Of a DNA stretch of 64,000 nt, positions 17,826 to 26,527 are shown piece after piece; position 1 is the first letter of the stretch, and every line of letters begins with the position of its first letter. The translations under genes were made by a program, and so were the position numbers. This DNA comes from JAIQFF01 sp963725615 (GTDB taxonomy: Bacteria > Acidobacteriota > Terriglobia > Terriglobales > Acidobacteriaceae), in NCBI GenBank assembly GCA_963725615.1, contig CAVRZO010000006.1, forward strand, positions 1 to 64,000, in the 5' to 3' direction. A model generated the notes under the pieces. The model saw only the letters and a program-made list of their open reading frames with translations. It was not told where the DNA came from and did not search any database.

Positions 17826-18257
17826 ATGAAACGCGAATATCCGGATTTCCCGCTGGTCGGAGTCGGCGCCATCATTATTGAGAATGGGCGTGTGCTGCTG
17901 GTCAAGCGCGGGCATCCGCCGCTGGCTGGGGAATGGTCTATTCCGGGCGGCGTGCTTGAAATCGGAGAAACCCTGCGCGAAGCCGCCATCCGCGAAGCGC
18001 GCGAGGAGACCTGTCTGGCGGTTGAAACCGCGGATCTGCTGGGAGTATACGACCGGGTGTTGCGCGACGAGCAGGGGCGCACTCTCTATCACTATGTGCT
18101 GATCGATTTTCTGTGCCGCCGGGTGGGAGGAGAAGCCCGGGCAGCCGATGACGCTCATGAAGTGCGCTGGTTCACTCCGGAAGAAACCTCCGCGCTGGAT
18201 TTACCCGAGGACACAGCCGAAGTAATCCGTCTGGGATTCGACAACGGCAAGAGATGA
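17826..18257 (+). CDS. Nudix hydrolase
   Basis: The start is ATG 17826 (MKREYPDFPLVGVGAIII); an open frame extends further upstream but runs into the divergent ligase gene. The 143-residue protein is one Nudix domain with a complete Nudix box from GGVLEIGETLREA to REAREE and the typical VLLVKRGHPPLAGEWSIPGG before it. These enzymes cleave nucleoside diphosphate-linked compounds using Mg2+; the arrangement is most like the small ADP-ribose/8-oxo-dGTP-type enzymes but the substrate cannot be told from sequence. It is divergent from ligD with 45 bases between them. Confidence 0.9.
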   Translation: MKREYPDFPLVGVGAIIIENGRVLLVKRGHPPLAGEWSIPGGVLEIGETLREAAIREAREETCLAVETADLLGVYDRVLRDEQGRTLYHYVLIDFLCRRVGGEARAADDAHEVRWFTPEETSALDLPEDTAEVIRLGFDNGKR

Positions 18258-18268
18258 CTTGGGACAGG

Positions 18269-18274
18269 TATAAT
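18269..18274 (+). promoter_or_regulatory. -10-like TATAAT ahead of the kinase gene
   Basis: A perfect TATAAT lies 20 nt before the ATG at 18295 (14 nt before an in-frame GTG at 18289). No good -35 is seen. The leader would be only a few bases long. Confidence 0.5.
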
Positions 18275-18294
18275 CGGCGTCCATCGGGGTGACC

Positions 18295-20910
18295 ATGCCT
18301 CTGGCTGCAGGTACGCGCTTGGGCCCTTACGAGATCGTCGCACCCGCTGGCGCCGGCGGGATGGGCGAAGTCTATCGCGCACGCGACACGCGGCTGAACC
18401 GTGAAGTCGCCATCAAAGTACTGCCCGACCATCTTTCCAGCAATCCTGAGTTGCGTGAGCGCTTCGAGCGGGAAGCTCGCGCCATTTCGCAGCTCTCGCA
18501 TCCTCACATCTGCGTTCTGTATGACATCGGGAAGCACGAAGGCGCCGACTACTTGGTGCTGGAGTACCTGGAAGGCGAGACCCTGGGCGCACGGGTACGC
18601 CGCGGACCACTTCCGACCGACCAGGTATTGAAATATGGCGCCCAAATGGCAGACGCGCTGGACAAGGCCCACCGGCACGGCGTGGTTCACCGCGATCTCA
18701 AGCCGGATAACGTGATGCTGACCAAGTCGGGCATCAAGCTGCTCGATTTCGGTCTGGCCAAGCCGGTGCTTGGGGCCGTAGGCGTGGCTTCATCAGTCGC
18801 TGCCACTATGACGCACAGTCCTCTGACTACTGAAGGCACTCTGGTGGGAACATTCCAGTACATGTCGCCCGAACAGTTAGAAGGGCAGGAGGCCGACGCC
18901 CGCAGCGATATCTTTGGGCTGGGATGCGTTCTCTATGAAATGGTGACTGGCCGGCGGGCCTTCGAAGGCAAGTCGACGGCAAAAGTTGTGGCCGCGATCA
19001 TGACAACAGAGCCGGCCCCAGCAAGCACAGTGTCGCCGTTGACGCCGGCCCCGCTGGAAAGGGCGGTGAAGAAATGTCTGGCCAAGGATCCCGAGGAGCG
19101 ATGGCAAAGCGCTGGGGACCTGTCCAGCGAATTGAGGTGGATATCGGAAAGCGGATCACAGTCCGGAGTGGCCATCCCCGCGCCCGCACGCTCTCAAAGA
19201 AAATTGCTGACCTGGGTTGCACTGGCACTGGCAGCGGCGGCCGGAGTCCTGGCTGGCTTCTGGTTGCGACGCCCCACCGCGCAGCCGGCGCTCAGGGTCG
19301 CAATCAATGTTCCTCCCGGCAGCAGTCTCCTTCAGAATGAGGTCGCTGTTTTATCGCCAGATGGACAACTGGTGGTGATGACGCTGGTTGATGCCGACGG
19401 AAAAACCAGGTTCTGGATCCGCCCGTTGTCAAGCGATAGTGCGCAACCCATGGTGGAAACCGAGGGAGCAACCACGCCGTTCTGGTCCCCCGACGGCCGA
19501 TATATCGGTTTCTTTGCGGTCGACGGGAAACTGAGAAAACTTGCGGCCCCGGGAGGGGCACAGGCCGAAGCGGTGGCCAGCATACCGTGGGTGGTGCACG
19601 GTGGCACCTGGAACCGGGAAGGGGTGATTGTCTTTTCGTCAGGCCGCCTGGGGCTCTATCAGGTTGCGGCCGCCGGTGGAACTCCGGTAAAGCTTGCCAT
19701 AGCAGAAAAAGATCAGAGAGATTATCGTTTGCCCAGTTTCCTGCCTGATGGCAAACATGTCCTGGTGACGGCCGATTCCGCCCCGGGTGGAATTTTTGCC
19801 GTCGCTCTGGACACGGGTCAGGTTCAACTGGTGCTGCCGGGGGAGAGCGGTCCGGCGCGGTACGTCGAGCCCGGTTATCTGCTGTTCTCGCGGGGAGGCA
19901 TCCTGCTGGCGCAGCCATTCGATCTGAGCAGTCTACGCGCAACCGGCAACGCCCAGGCCATTGCCGAGGGGGTGTCGGGCGCGGCAGGTTTCTCGGCGTC
20001 GGATAATGGGCTGCTACTCTATCAACGCGCTTCGCGGGCGCAACTCACATGGTGGGATCCAGAGGGCAAGAAACCCTCCACGGTCGGTGATCCCGGCTAC
20101 ATATCAACACTGGCTATCTCGCCAGATAACCGTTACGCGGTGGTCACCGTGGTCCAGCCTGGACAAACCAGTCAGAAGCTTTGGCTCTACGACCTCAACC
20201 GTGGCACCGCCAGTCCGTTCACCTTTGGCGAGGGGAACGATTATTACCCGACCTGGTCTCCCGACAGCCAGCAAGTGGCCTTTTCGTCCACCCGCGGCAG
20301 CCAGGAAGACATTTACGTTAAACCTGTGGGCGGCGGCAGCAGCGAGCAGTTGCTGCTCGGCGGTGAGGGTAACAAGGAACCCGACCGCTGGTCTGCGGAC
20401 GGCCGCTACCTCCTGTTTGACTACTTCGGCAAGAAGACGCAGGCCTACGATATATGGGCTTTGCCCTTGTTTGGAGATCGCAAGCCCTTTCCGGTGGTCC
20501 AATCTCCGGGAACCGACTATTACGGAATGTTCTCGCCCGACGGGAAATGGGTGGCCTACGTGTCGGATGAATCCGGGCGGGGCGAAATTTACGTGGTGCC
20601 CTTCCCGGGGCCCGGTGGCAAATGGCAGGTTACTACCGGCGGAGCTTCCGGACCTACATGGCCGCCCGGCAAGGAGCTCTTTTACTACACCCTGGATTCG
20701 AAACTTACCGCCGTGGAATACGCCACCCAGGGGCCGAATTTCATCGCAGGTAAGTCCCGGCTGGCTTTTGGAGGTCGCTCCTGGGCCAGCACGACCGGGG
20801 CCGATGTAAGCCGCACTGACAAGCGCTGGCTTATGGCCATGCCGGTGGGAGAGCCTAACGCTTCTCCGCTGATTCTCACCACTAACTGGACTGCCATGCT
20901 GAAGCATTGA
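18295..20910 (+). CDS. Transmembrane Ser/Thr protein kinase with PD40 beta-propeller
   Basis: About 871 residues. The kinase domain (about 10-275) has the glycine loop GAGGMGEVY, the lysine of VAIKVL, HRDLKPDN, DFGLAK and MSPEQLEG, all intact. One membrane helix (LTWVALALAAAAGVLAGFWL, about 305-325) separates it from an extracytoplasmic PD40/WD40-like propeller with repeated SPDG blades (VLSPDGQLVVM, FWSPDGRYIGFF, TWSPDSQQVAFSSTRG, MFSPDGKWVAYVSDESGRG). This receptor-kinase type is expanded in Acidobacteriota. The propeller presumably binds a ligand or protein; targets are unknown. GTG 18289 is an alternative start. Confidence 0.93.
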   Translation: MPLAAGTRLGPYEIVAPAGAGGMGEVYRARDTRLNREVAIKVLPDHLSSNPELRERFEREARAISQLSHPHICVLYDIGKHEGADYLVLEYLEGETLGARVRRGPLPTDQVLKYGAQMADALDKAHRHGVVHRDLKPDNVMLTKSGIKLLDFGLAKPVLGAVGVASSVAATMTHSPLTTEGTLVGTFQYMSPEQLEGQEADARSDIFGLGCVLYEMVTGRRAFEGKSTAKVVAAIMTTEPAPASTVSPLTPAPLERAVKKCLAKDPEERWQSAGDLSSELRWISESGSQSGVAIPAPARSQRKLLTWVALALAAAAGVLAGFWLRRPTAQPALRVAINVPPGSSLLQNEVAVLSPDGQLVVMTLVDADGKTRFWIRPLSSDSAQPMVETEGATTPFWSPDGRYIGFFAVDGKLRKLAAPGGAQAEAVASIPWVVHGGTWNREGVIVFSSGRLGLYQVAAAGGTPVKLAIAEKDQRDYRLPSFLPDGKHVLVTADSAPGGIFAVALDTGQVQLVLPGESGPARYVEPGYLLFSRGGILLAQPFDLSSLRATGNAQAIAEGVSGAAGFSASDNGLLLYQRASRAQLTWWDPEGKKPSTVGDPGYISTLAISPDNRYAVVTVVQPGQTSQKLWLYDLNRGTASPFTFGEGNDYYPTWSPDSQQVAFSSTRGSQEDIYVKPVGGGSSEQLLLGGEGNKEPDRWSADGRYLLFDYFGKKTQAYDIWALPLFGDRKPFPVVQSPGTDYYGMFSPDGKWVAYVSDESGRGEIYVVPFPGPGGKWQVTTGGASGPTWPPGKELFYYTLDSKLTAVEYATQGPNFIAGKSRLAFGGRSWASTTGADVSRTDKRWLMAMPVGEPNASPLILTTNWTAMLKH

Positions 20911-20913
20911 GAA

Positions 20914-20953
20914 AAAAATAGAACGGCCCGCGCATTTTTCAATGCGCGGGCCG
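20914..20953 (-). terminator. Strong hairpin terminator, minus strand
   Basis: A 13-bp perfect stem (cggcccgcgcatt with its complement, 20924-20953, 4-nt loop) is followed on the minus strand by TTCTATTTTTTT. It ends the small-RNA/peptide unit read from 21200 leftwards. On the plus strand, 14 nt after the kinase stop, the stem lacks a following U-run but may still slow transcription. Confidence 0.85.
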
Positions 20954-21104
20954 CCCGGTGCACTGTTTGGGATTGACCAAGAGGCGGCCACTCTAAAGGT
21001 GGTCCCCTTCGGATAACTCCGGGTCCCGGCGCGACCTGCACGCCGGGTGGAATTACAACCCTAAAATCACCGGTAGTCGTGCGATGGTTCTTAGAGCGAC
21101 CGCT

Positions 21105-21164
21105 CTAAGTCACAGCCACCTCACCTGGTCTTTTACTACTCCCACATAAGTCAGAACTTGTCAT
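21105..21164 (-). CDS. 19-residue peptide with near-perfect ribosome site
   Basis: ATG 21164 opens 19 codons ending at TAG 21105-21107; the product is MTSSDLCGSSKRPGEVAVT. The start is set by AAAGGAGGTG, 5-6 bases upstream, the best Shine-Dalgarno match in the window. The stop codon is the first part of a perfect hairpin. No signal peptide or membrane segment is present, and the hydrophilic composition with one Cys does not resemble amino-acid-rich attenuator leaders. It may be a regulatory leader peptide or a small functional peptide; I do not recognise it. Confidence 0.55.
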   Translation of the reverse strand: MTSSDLCGSSKRPGEVAVT

Positions 21165-21194
21165 CAGACCACCTCCTTTCCGGTGTTATTGCAC

Positions 21195-21222
21195 ATTAGT
21201 ACGAATCTCGCGGTCGCGTCAA
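21195..21222 (-). promoter_or_regulatory. Candidate promoter of the peptide/RNA unit
   Basis: On the minus strand TTGACG (21217-21222) is followed after 16 nt by ACTAAT (21195-21200). Transcription would start about 20-25 nt before the peptide start codon. Confidence 0.45.
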
Positions 21223-21258
21223 CTGGCACGAAGGTGGTGTGTGATAACGGGTTGGTTT

Positions 21259-21369
21259 CCTTTGCGAACTTTGCGGTGTCCTTTGCGTCCTTTGCGGTTA
21301 TGCGGTTGACTTTGCAGACAGATTCTTAACCGCAAAGGACGCAAAGAGGACCGCAAAGGTCGCAGAAAG
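21259..21369. repeat. Inverted repeat of the ccgcaaaggacgcaaag family
   Basis: The left half repeats tttgcg/cctttgcg words and the right half carries aaccgcaaaggacgcaaag and gaccgcaaaggtcgc, their inverted counterparts. It ends 2 bases before the esterase stop codon. Copies occur at 34740-34865, 42608-42705 and partly at 30798-30830. Confidence 0.85.
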
Positions 21370-21370
21370 T

Positions 21371-23104
21371 TCAGTAACGCCACGAAGTTAAATCAGCTCC
21401 CGGAGGCGCGGTTTTTTGCATGCGGTCGAGAATCTTCTGCAAGTACATGGTGTGGTAGTGCAGCCGCGAAAGATAATTGGGCAGATTGGGATCGCCATTC
21501 CAGCAATGCTCTGCGCGATCACCGTATTTCACTTCCCCGTCGTAAGGCGGATTCTTGGTGGATTTCAGGAAATCTTCCAGGTAGTAGACCGCGTCATTCA
21601 AAAAGTAGGTGTCGGCAGAGCCCACATAGATGTGGAGTTTTCCCTGGAGCTTGGGGCCGAGCGTGGCCCAGTCGCGTTGCATGATGGCGCTTAGATCGTA
21701 ATGCTCCTTCCAATACGCGGCGACGCTGCGGTCTATCTCGCCGGTTTCCTTGTTGAAAATCTGTTTGGGATAGCCATCGTCGCCGACCGGCCCGTAAACC
21801 GCCTGCCAGATATCGAACTGTTCTCCCGAACGGGCGTGGGACCCGAGAGCGAGTTCGTACTGGTTCATGCCTTGCACCGTACCCAGAGTGCGTCCGAGAT
21901 AATCGCGCATGGCAGGCTGCGCAATTTTCGTGTGCGGGCCCAGCATGTAGAAGGCGTTCGGGTCGCTGTAAATGTTGATGGTGGTGTAGGCGCGAAAATC
22001 CACGGGGTCAGGGCAGGCGACGAAGACGCCGTTGTAATGGTCGGGATAGAAGACTTGCACAGCCAGCGATTCCCAGCCGCCGGTCGAACCGCCATATGCG
22101 AAGCGCGCCCAGCCTTGTCCGATCCCGCGAAATTGCTTCTCGATCGCCGGAATGAGTTCGGTCTCGATGGCGTCGCCATAAGGCCCAAGGTTGGCGGAGT
22201 TTACCGCATAGGAATCGTCGTAATAAGGGTTGGCAGTGTTGATGTCTGCGATCAGGACGCGCGGAAAGCCGGGCGCCGTCCACTGTTGATAGAACTTGTA
22301 GGCCTCCTCCTGCTGAATGCGGTTGTAGCCGGAAATGTGGAAGCGCTCGCTGTAATCCGGCTTAAGGTTGGGATCGGGCGGCTCGGTGCGAAAGCCGCTG
22401 AAATCGGCATTGAAGTGGTCTTCGTTGATGATGAGCGGAAAATGAACGCTGGGATGCTCGTCAAATCCCTCGGGCACCAGCACGTTGGCGCTGAGGAACA
22501 TGGGCCGTCCCCAGAATTTAGTAAGCAGTGCGCTCTGAATTTTGAGGTGCCGAATGTACTTCGTATCCAGCGGCGGCGGAATCGGCGGAATCTCCTGATC
22601 GAGCACGAGGGCGGTCGGCCCGCCTGAAGGCCTCAGCGTGATCTTCTGCGGAGTGGAATAGAGGTTGCCCGGCGCAATGTTCCAGTGCTGCCCTTCGCCG
22701 CGGTCCATGGGCAGCTTAACGGTGTGGCCATCGGAGCGATGGAAAGTTTCGTAGCGATGCAACACCGCCTGCACGTAATAATCTCCAGGCGGCACGTCGC
22801 GCAGACTGCGAATGGGATAGCCAGCAGCAGAATCGTCCACGACGACGGCTTGGCCGGGCTGCATGCCATCGACGTCCGTGCCGAACATCATCTGGGTGCG
22901 GACGGAGTCGTCGATCTGCATGCGAGGCTCGGCCGAAGGGTCGCTCGAAAGCAAAAGAAAGATGCGTCCGTCGAGCGGCTTCTCGGTACGGCTCTTGGGA
23001 AATGAAACCGAAAAACTGGGGCCGGAGGCGTAGGAGAAGGAGGCAGAAAGTAAGAGTCCAGCGATCAACGCGGCAAAAATCACACAGCGCTTGTGAAAGA
23101 GCAT
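21371..23104 (-). CDS. Secreted alpha/beta-hydrolase (putative esterase)
   Basis: The 577-residue protein starts at ATG 23104 behind GAGGAGACTCG and has a signal peptide (VIFAALIAGLLLSASFSYASG). An N-terminal beta-rich domain (about 30-170, with RIFLLLSSDPSAEPR) precedes an alpha/beta-hydrolase domain. The nucleophile elbow is YGGSTGGWES (about residue 345) and a late His lies in GDRAEHCWNG. The layout is like the enterochelin-esterase/putative-esterase group. It probably acts in the periplasm or outside on an ester substrate that cannot be named. Confidence 0.78.
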   Translation of the reverse strand: MLFHKRCVIFAALIAGLLLSASFSYASGPSFSVSFPKSRTEKPLDGRIFLLLSSDPSAEPRMQIDDSVRTQMMFGTDVDGMQPGQAVVVDDSAAGYPIRSLRDVPPGDYYVQAVLHRYETFHRSDGHTVKLPMDRGEGQHWNIAPGNLYSTPQKITLRPSGGPTALVLDQEIPPIPPPLDTKYIRHLKIQSALLTKFWGRPMFLSANVLVPEGFDEHPSVHFPLIINEDHFNADFSGFRTEPPDPNLKPDYSERFHISGYNRIQQEEAYKFYQQWTAPGFPRVLIADINTANPYYDDSYAVNSANLGPYGDAIETELIPAIEKQFRGIGQGWARFAYGGSTGGWESLAVQVFYPDHYNGVFVACPDPVDFRAYTTINIYSDPNAFYMLGPHTKIAQPAMRDYLGRTLGTVQGMNQYELALGSHARSGEQFDIWQAVYGPVGDDGYPKQIFNKETGEIDRSVAAYWKEHYDLSAIMQRDWATLGPKLQGKLHIYVGSADTYFLNDAVYYLEDFLKSTKNPPYDGEVKYGDRAEHCWNGDPNLPNYLSRLHYHTMYLQKILDRMQKTAPPGADLTSWRY

Positions 23105-23172
23105 CGAGTCTCCTCGTTATGTGGAAAGCGAAAATCCAGCGGATTGTACAACGAACGATCCCTTGCGAGAAC

Positions 23173-23248
23173 GTGTGGCGCGGGCGCCCTCGCCCGCGGC
23201 CTTTGACGCTGAGCTGGACTCTCGCGGGCGAGAGCGCCCGCGCCACAC
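23173..23248. repeat. Inverted repeat gtgtggcgcgggcgcc family
   Basis: The 26-nt arms (23173-23198 and 23223-23248) match in inverted orientation with one mismatch. A close relative is at 33706-33794. Confidence 0.88.
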
Positions 23249-23340
23249 AACTCCCGCAGGCCATGGCCCACAGGAATCTACCTGCTTCTCCCCTGGGTTT
23301 CTACACTGGAAGTAATCCTCGGGTAACCAGATCGCCGTAC

Positions 23341-23982
23341 TCAACCCTTCCAGCGGTAGGCGTCGGGTTGAGGCAGGCCGATATGCGCCAGCACGCGGTA
23401 GGCGAACTCGCGCGCCATGGCATCTAAACCGGTGGGACGAAGATAGAAAGCCGGAATGAGCGGAAACACGGTGGCGCCGGCATCGGCAGCCCGGTACATG
23501 TTCCGGATATGGATTTTATTGAGCGGCGTCTCGCGGACACAGAGCACCAGTTGACGTTTCTCTTTGAGGCAAACGTCGGCGGCGCGCTCGATCAGTTGGG
23601 ACGCGATGCCGTTGGCGATGCGGGCCAGCGTGCCCATGCTGCAAGGGATTACGACCATCGCGTCGGCGGGATAGGAACCGCTGGCGATGTTGGCGCCGAT
23701 ATCGGCATTGGCCTGCTGCTGAATTTTGCGCACTGACTTGCGGCCCAGAATTCGTCCGACGAGGTTGCTCCGGCCGCGCAGGCCAAGTTCCTCGGCCATG
23801 ACGCGCAAGGCGCTGTCGGAGGCAATGAAGTTAACCGTCTGCACACGCTTATCGCCTTCGAGCGCCAGCAGGAAGTGTTTGAGAAAGAGCGATCCGCTGG
23901 CTCCGGTGGTAGCGACGGTAAGGTTCTGCGGCGGCTGATTGGGCAAAGCTGGTTCCCGACCCTCTCTCGAACATTGGAGCAT
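23341..23982 (-). CDS. ubiX: UbiX family flavin prenyltransferase
   Basis: The core (about 200 residues) is a complete UbiX/Pad1-type flavoprotein: NLTVATTGASGS at the flavin site, the long active-site helices, MVVIPCSMGTLARIANGIA and LVLCVRETPLNKIHIRNM, then the C-terminal PAFYLRPTGLD segment. UbiX prenylates FMN to make the cofactor of UbiD-type decarboxylases. No ubiD gene is in the window. The start is uncertain: ATG 23982 is used here, but TTG 23946 behind a GAGAGAGGG run gives the usual family N-terminus (PNQPPQNLTVATTGASG). Confidence 0.9.
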   Translation of the reverse strand: MLQCSREGREPALPNQPPQNLTVATTGASGSLFLKHFLLALEGDKRVQTVNFIASDSALRVMAEELGLRGRSNLVGRILGRKSVRKIQQQANADIGANIASGSYPADAMVVIPCSMGTLARIANGIASQLIERAADVCLKEKRQLVLCVRETPLNKIHIRNMYRAADAGATVFPLIPAFYLRPTGLDAMAREFAYRVLAHIGLPQPDAYRWKG

Positions 23983-24069
23983 AGGGAGGCAACGGAGAAG
24001 AGTCAAGGAGCGGCGGTTATTCGATACGGTCGCGGCCCGACGACTGAAGACCGACGACTGACGAGTGAT

Positions 24070-25638
24070 ATGGCATCCACCTCCAATTTGCGGCTACGGC
24101 GCAGTGAAGCGCAGTTGCACGCGCTGGCGGGGGTGGAGCGCGAAATAAGGATCAACGATCCCAACGGCCGCCGTAAATATTTAAAAGACTTCAGCCAGGC
24201 CTTTCGATCCTACGAATCTGTCATTGACCGCCAACAATTGAGCGCCAGCGTACGTGGCGCCGACACGGTCCTCATCGGCGATTACCACGCGCTGCCTTCC
24301 GCCCAGCGCTTTGCAGCGACTCTACTCGAAGAACGCGCCCAGCCCGGAGACCGCCCGGTGGTGCTGGGTCTCGAAACCATTTTCTCGCGCGACCAGCACA
24401 TCCTCGATGAATGGTGGCGGCGCGAGATTGACGCAGAAGAGTTGCAACAGCGCATTCGCTTCGACCTCGACTGGGGCTATGACTGGGCGCCGTTCTACGA
24501 ATTGCTGGTCACTGCGCGTGAGCACGCCGACGCAATCTACGGCCTCGACTGCATGCCGCGCGAAGATCTGCGCAAGATCGGGGCGCGCGATCGCCATGCC
24601 GCTCACAAGCTGGCCGAGATCAGGCAACGCCATCCCAATACGGCCATCATGGTGTTGTTTGGCGAGTCGCACCTGGCGCCCGGACATCTTCCCAAGACGC
24701 TGCATGAGCGCTTACCGGAAGAGCGTGTGCTCACCGTTCTGCAGAATGTGGATGCGCTCTACTGGCGCGCCGCCGGCGAGCAACATGAAGGGGTGGAAGC
24801 AGTACGCGTTAGTGAGGACGTAGTCTGCGTCTTCAATTCCACGCCCCTGGAGAAATACGAGAACTACCGTCTTCACCTCAGCCGCTGGGGGCGGACCGAG
24901 GAGGAAGGTCCTGACCTCGCGCCCACCATCTACAACCTGATTGACAGCCTCCTGCGCTTCCTTGATATCGACCGATATTCTTCGCATAACGGTGCGCAAC
25001 CGAAATTCCTGGTGGACTTGATGCCCGAAGTCTACAGCCGGGCATCCGGTGCGCGCTTGCGCCAGCAGCTCTCCCGCCACCATGCCAGTCAGGAAGAAAC
25101 CGAAGCTATGGTGCGCCACGTGGAGGAACGAGGCAGCGTGTACCTGCCACAGGTTAACGCCTTCTACGTACGCGAGTTCAAGATGATGTACGCGGCGGAA
25201 GAGGCGGCACGCTTTCTGCATCATGCCTGCCGCGGCCTGCCTGAGCGCGGGGCAACCGTTGAAGCTCCGGGGACTGCGAATCATTTCTATGCCCAGACCG
25301 TGGAGTATGCGCTGGCGTACTTCGGCTCGCGAGTGTTGTACCCCGCGCGTCCCGTGGCCGAAGATGCCGGAGGCAGGGAGTTGCCGGAAGCAGCTCCGGT
25401 GTCCGAACGCAAGAAGTCCGAAGCCAGCTCTCAACTGCTCGGCTATATGCTGGGCAATGCCTTGTACGATGCCTATCTTAAAGGGCGGGTCTCACGAGGC
25501 ATGTTGCGGCGTTTGTTTCTCGTTCGTCTTGACGCACCGGGCAAGGCCAAAGAAGCGTATCGCGAAATGGCCGCGAAGGTTCGCGGACACGGCAAGAAGC
25601 TGCCTGCCTCAGTAAGACTTACAGATCTGGACGAGTAG
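24070..25638 (+). CDS. ChaN-like (haem-binding uptake, Tiki superfamily) protein
   Basis: ATG 24070 gives 522 residues. The first half is a ChaN/DUF399-type domain: LIGDYHALPSAQRF near residue 70 and IMVLFGESHLAPGH near 195 are the two motif regions of this superfamily, with VVLGLETIFSRDQ between them. The second half (about 280-500) is mostly helical with no motif I recognise. No signal peptide or lipobox is visible, so unlike many ChaN proteins it may be cytoplasmic. The gene is divergent from ubiX; a short gacgactgaagaccgacgac repeat lies just before the start codon. Biochemical role unknown. Confidence 0.75.
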   Translation: MASTSNLRLRRSEAQLHALAGVEREIRINDPNGRRKYLKDFSQAFRSYESVIDRQQLSASVRGADTVLIGDYHALPSAQRFAATLLEERAQPGDRPVVLGLETIFSRDQHILDEWWRREIDAEELQQRIRFDLDWGYDWAPFYELLVTAREHADAIYGLDCMPREDLRKIGARDRHAAHKLAEIRQRHPNTAIMVLFGESHLAPGHLPKTLHERLPEERVLTVLQNVDALYWRAAGEQHEGVEAVRVSEDVVCVFNSTPLEKYENYRLHLSRWGRTEEEGPDLAPTIYNLIDSLLRFLDIDRYSSHNGAQPKFLVDLMPEVYSRASGARLRQQLSRHHASQEETEAMVRHVEERGSVYLPQVNAFYVREFKMMYAAEEAARFLHHACRGLPERGATVEAPGTANHFYAQTVEYALAYFGSRVLYPARPVAEDAGGRELPEAAPVSERKKSEASSQLLGYMLGNALYDAYLKGRVSRGMLRRLFLVRLDAPGKAKEAYREMAAKVRGHGKKLPASVRLTDLDE

Positions 25639-25727
25639 CGCCGGCTCTGGCCGGCTGTCGCGAGGGCGTCTCGCCCTCGCACGGCGGGCGGGACGCCCGC
25701 CGGACAGCCGCCGGGACGGCGGCGCTA
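25636..25727. repeat. Palindromic repeat beginning at the ChaN-like stop codon
   Basis: AGTAGCGCCGGC overlaps the TAG stop; it is followed by gagggcgtctcgccctc and gcgggacgcccgccgg palindromes and ends with the mirrored gacggcggcgctac. Confidence 0.8.
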
Positions 25728-25766
25728 CGCAAACCCAAATGCTAATCTAGACTCGCTGAGTTTTCC

Positions 25767-26513
25767 TTGAACGCCGACTCCATCCGCGAACTCTTCAACC
25801 AGGTCCGCCGGGGTAAGCTGTCCCCCGACGCAGCCGTTGACCGTTTGCGCCATCTTCCATTCGAAAATCTTGGATTCGCCAATGTAGACCACCATCGCGC
25901 CCTGCGCGCCGGGATGCCCGAAGTGATCTTCGGACCGGGCAAGACACCGTCCCAGATAGCCTCCATCTTTTCTCGCCTGGCCAAGCATGGCGGCAACATC
26001 CTGGCCACACGCGCCAGCGAAGAACAACTCGCCGCAGTAAAGAAGAAAGTACCGAAGGCCGAGTACCAGGCGCTGGCACGAGCCATTGTTCTGCGGCGCG
26101 ACCAGAGGAAATACGGCAAAGGGATCATCGCCGTGGTGTCCGCCGGAACCAGCGACATTCCAGTGGCCGAGGAGGCCGTGGTCACCGCCGAAATGATGGG
26201 CAACGACGTCGAGCATCTTTACGATGTCGGGGTCGCCGGAATACATCGCCTGATGGCGAATCGCGCGTCACTGACGCGGGCGCGCGTCGTGATCGTATGC
26301 GCCGGGATGGAAGGCGCACTGCCCAGCGTGGTGGGAGGCCTGGTCGGCGTTCCTGTGATCGCAGTGCCCACCAGTGTGGGTTATGGGGCGGCGTTCCAAG
26401 GCTTGGCAGCGTTGCTGGGGATGATGAATTCCTGTGCGTCTAACGTGAGCGTGGTGAATATTGATAACGGGTTCGGGGCGGGATACGTGGCCTCGCTGAT
26501 TAACCGCCTGTAG
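25767..26513 (+). CDS. larB: LarB, pyridinium-3,5-biscarboxylate mononucleotide synthase
   Basis: The 248-residue protein starts with TTG 25767 (NADSIRELFNQVRRGKLSPD); no ATG or GTG lies near. It has the LarB N-terminal helical segment (FENLGFANVDHHRALRAGMP, FGPGKTPSQI) and the PurE-like domain (VVSAGTSDIPVAEEAVVTA, YDVGVAGIHRL, VCAGMEGALPSVVGGLV, PTSVGYGA). LarB carboxylates and hydrolyses nicotinate adenine dinucleotide as the first step to the nickel-pincer cofactor of lactate racemase and other LarA enzymes. A larE start is at 63687; larA and larC were not seen. Confidence 0.93.
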   Translation: MNADSIRELFNQVRRGKLSPDAAVDRLRHLPFENLGFANVDHHRALRAGMPEVIFGPGKTPSQIASIFSRLAKHGGNILATRASEEQLAAVKKKVPKAEYQALARAIVLRRDQRKYGKGIIAVVSAGTSDIPVAEEAVVTAEMMGNDVEHLYDVGVAGIHRLMANRASLTRARVVIVCAGMEGALPSVVGGLVGVPVIAVPTSVGYGAAFQGLAALLGMMNSCASNVSVVNIDNGFGAGYVASLINRL

Positions 26514-26527
26514 GGAATCGCCACCGC

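Larger units (their letters stand above)
20914..21190 (-). ncRNA. Candidate structured RNA / leader-peptide transcript of unknown class
   Basis: The stretch between the kinase and esterase genes reads on the minus strand as promoter-like hexamers, an AAAGGAGGTG ribosome site, a 19-codon frame, a perfect 9-bp hairpin at its stop codon (21090-21109), further short stems (around ccggcgtgcagg/cgcgccggg) and a strong terminator. The segment 20995-21004 reads GACCACCTTT on the RNA and can pair with the ribosome site and spacer (AGGTGGTC, 21167-21174), so it could hide the start codon. It matches no tmRNA, SRP, 6S or RNase P features that I know. Confidence 0.55.

Noticed and set aside
20924..21164. 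Read-through of the UAG at 21105 giving a longer protein
   Set aside because: The frame stays open and reads Pro/Gly-rich, but the following codons include the hairpin and terminator, so a structured RNA explains the sequence better.
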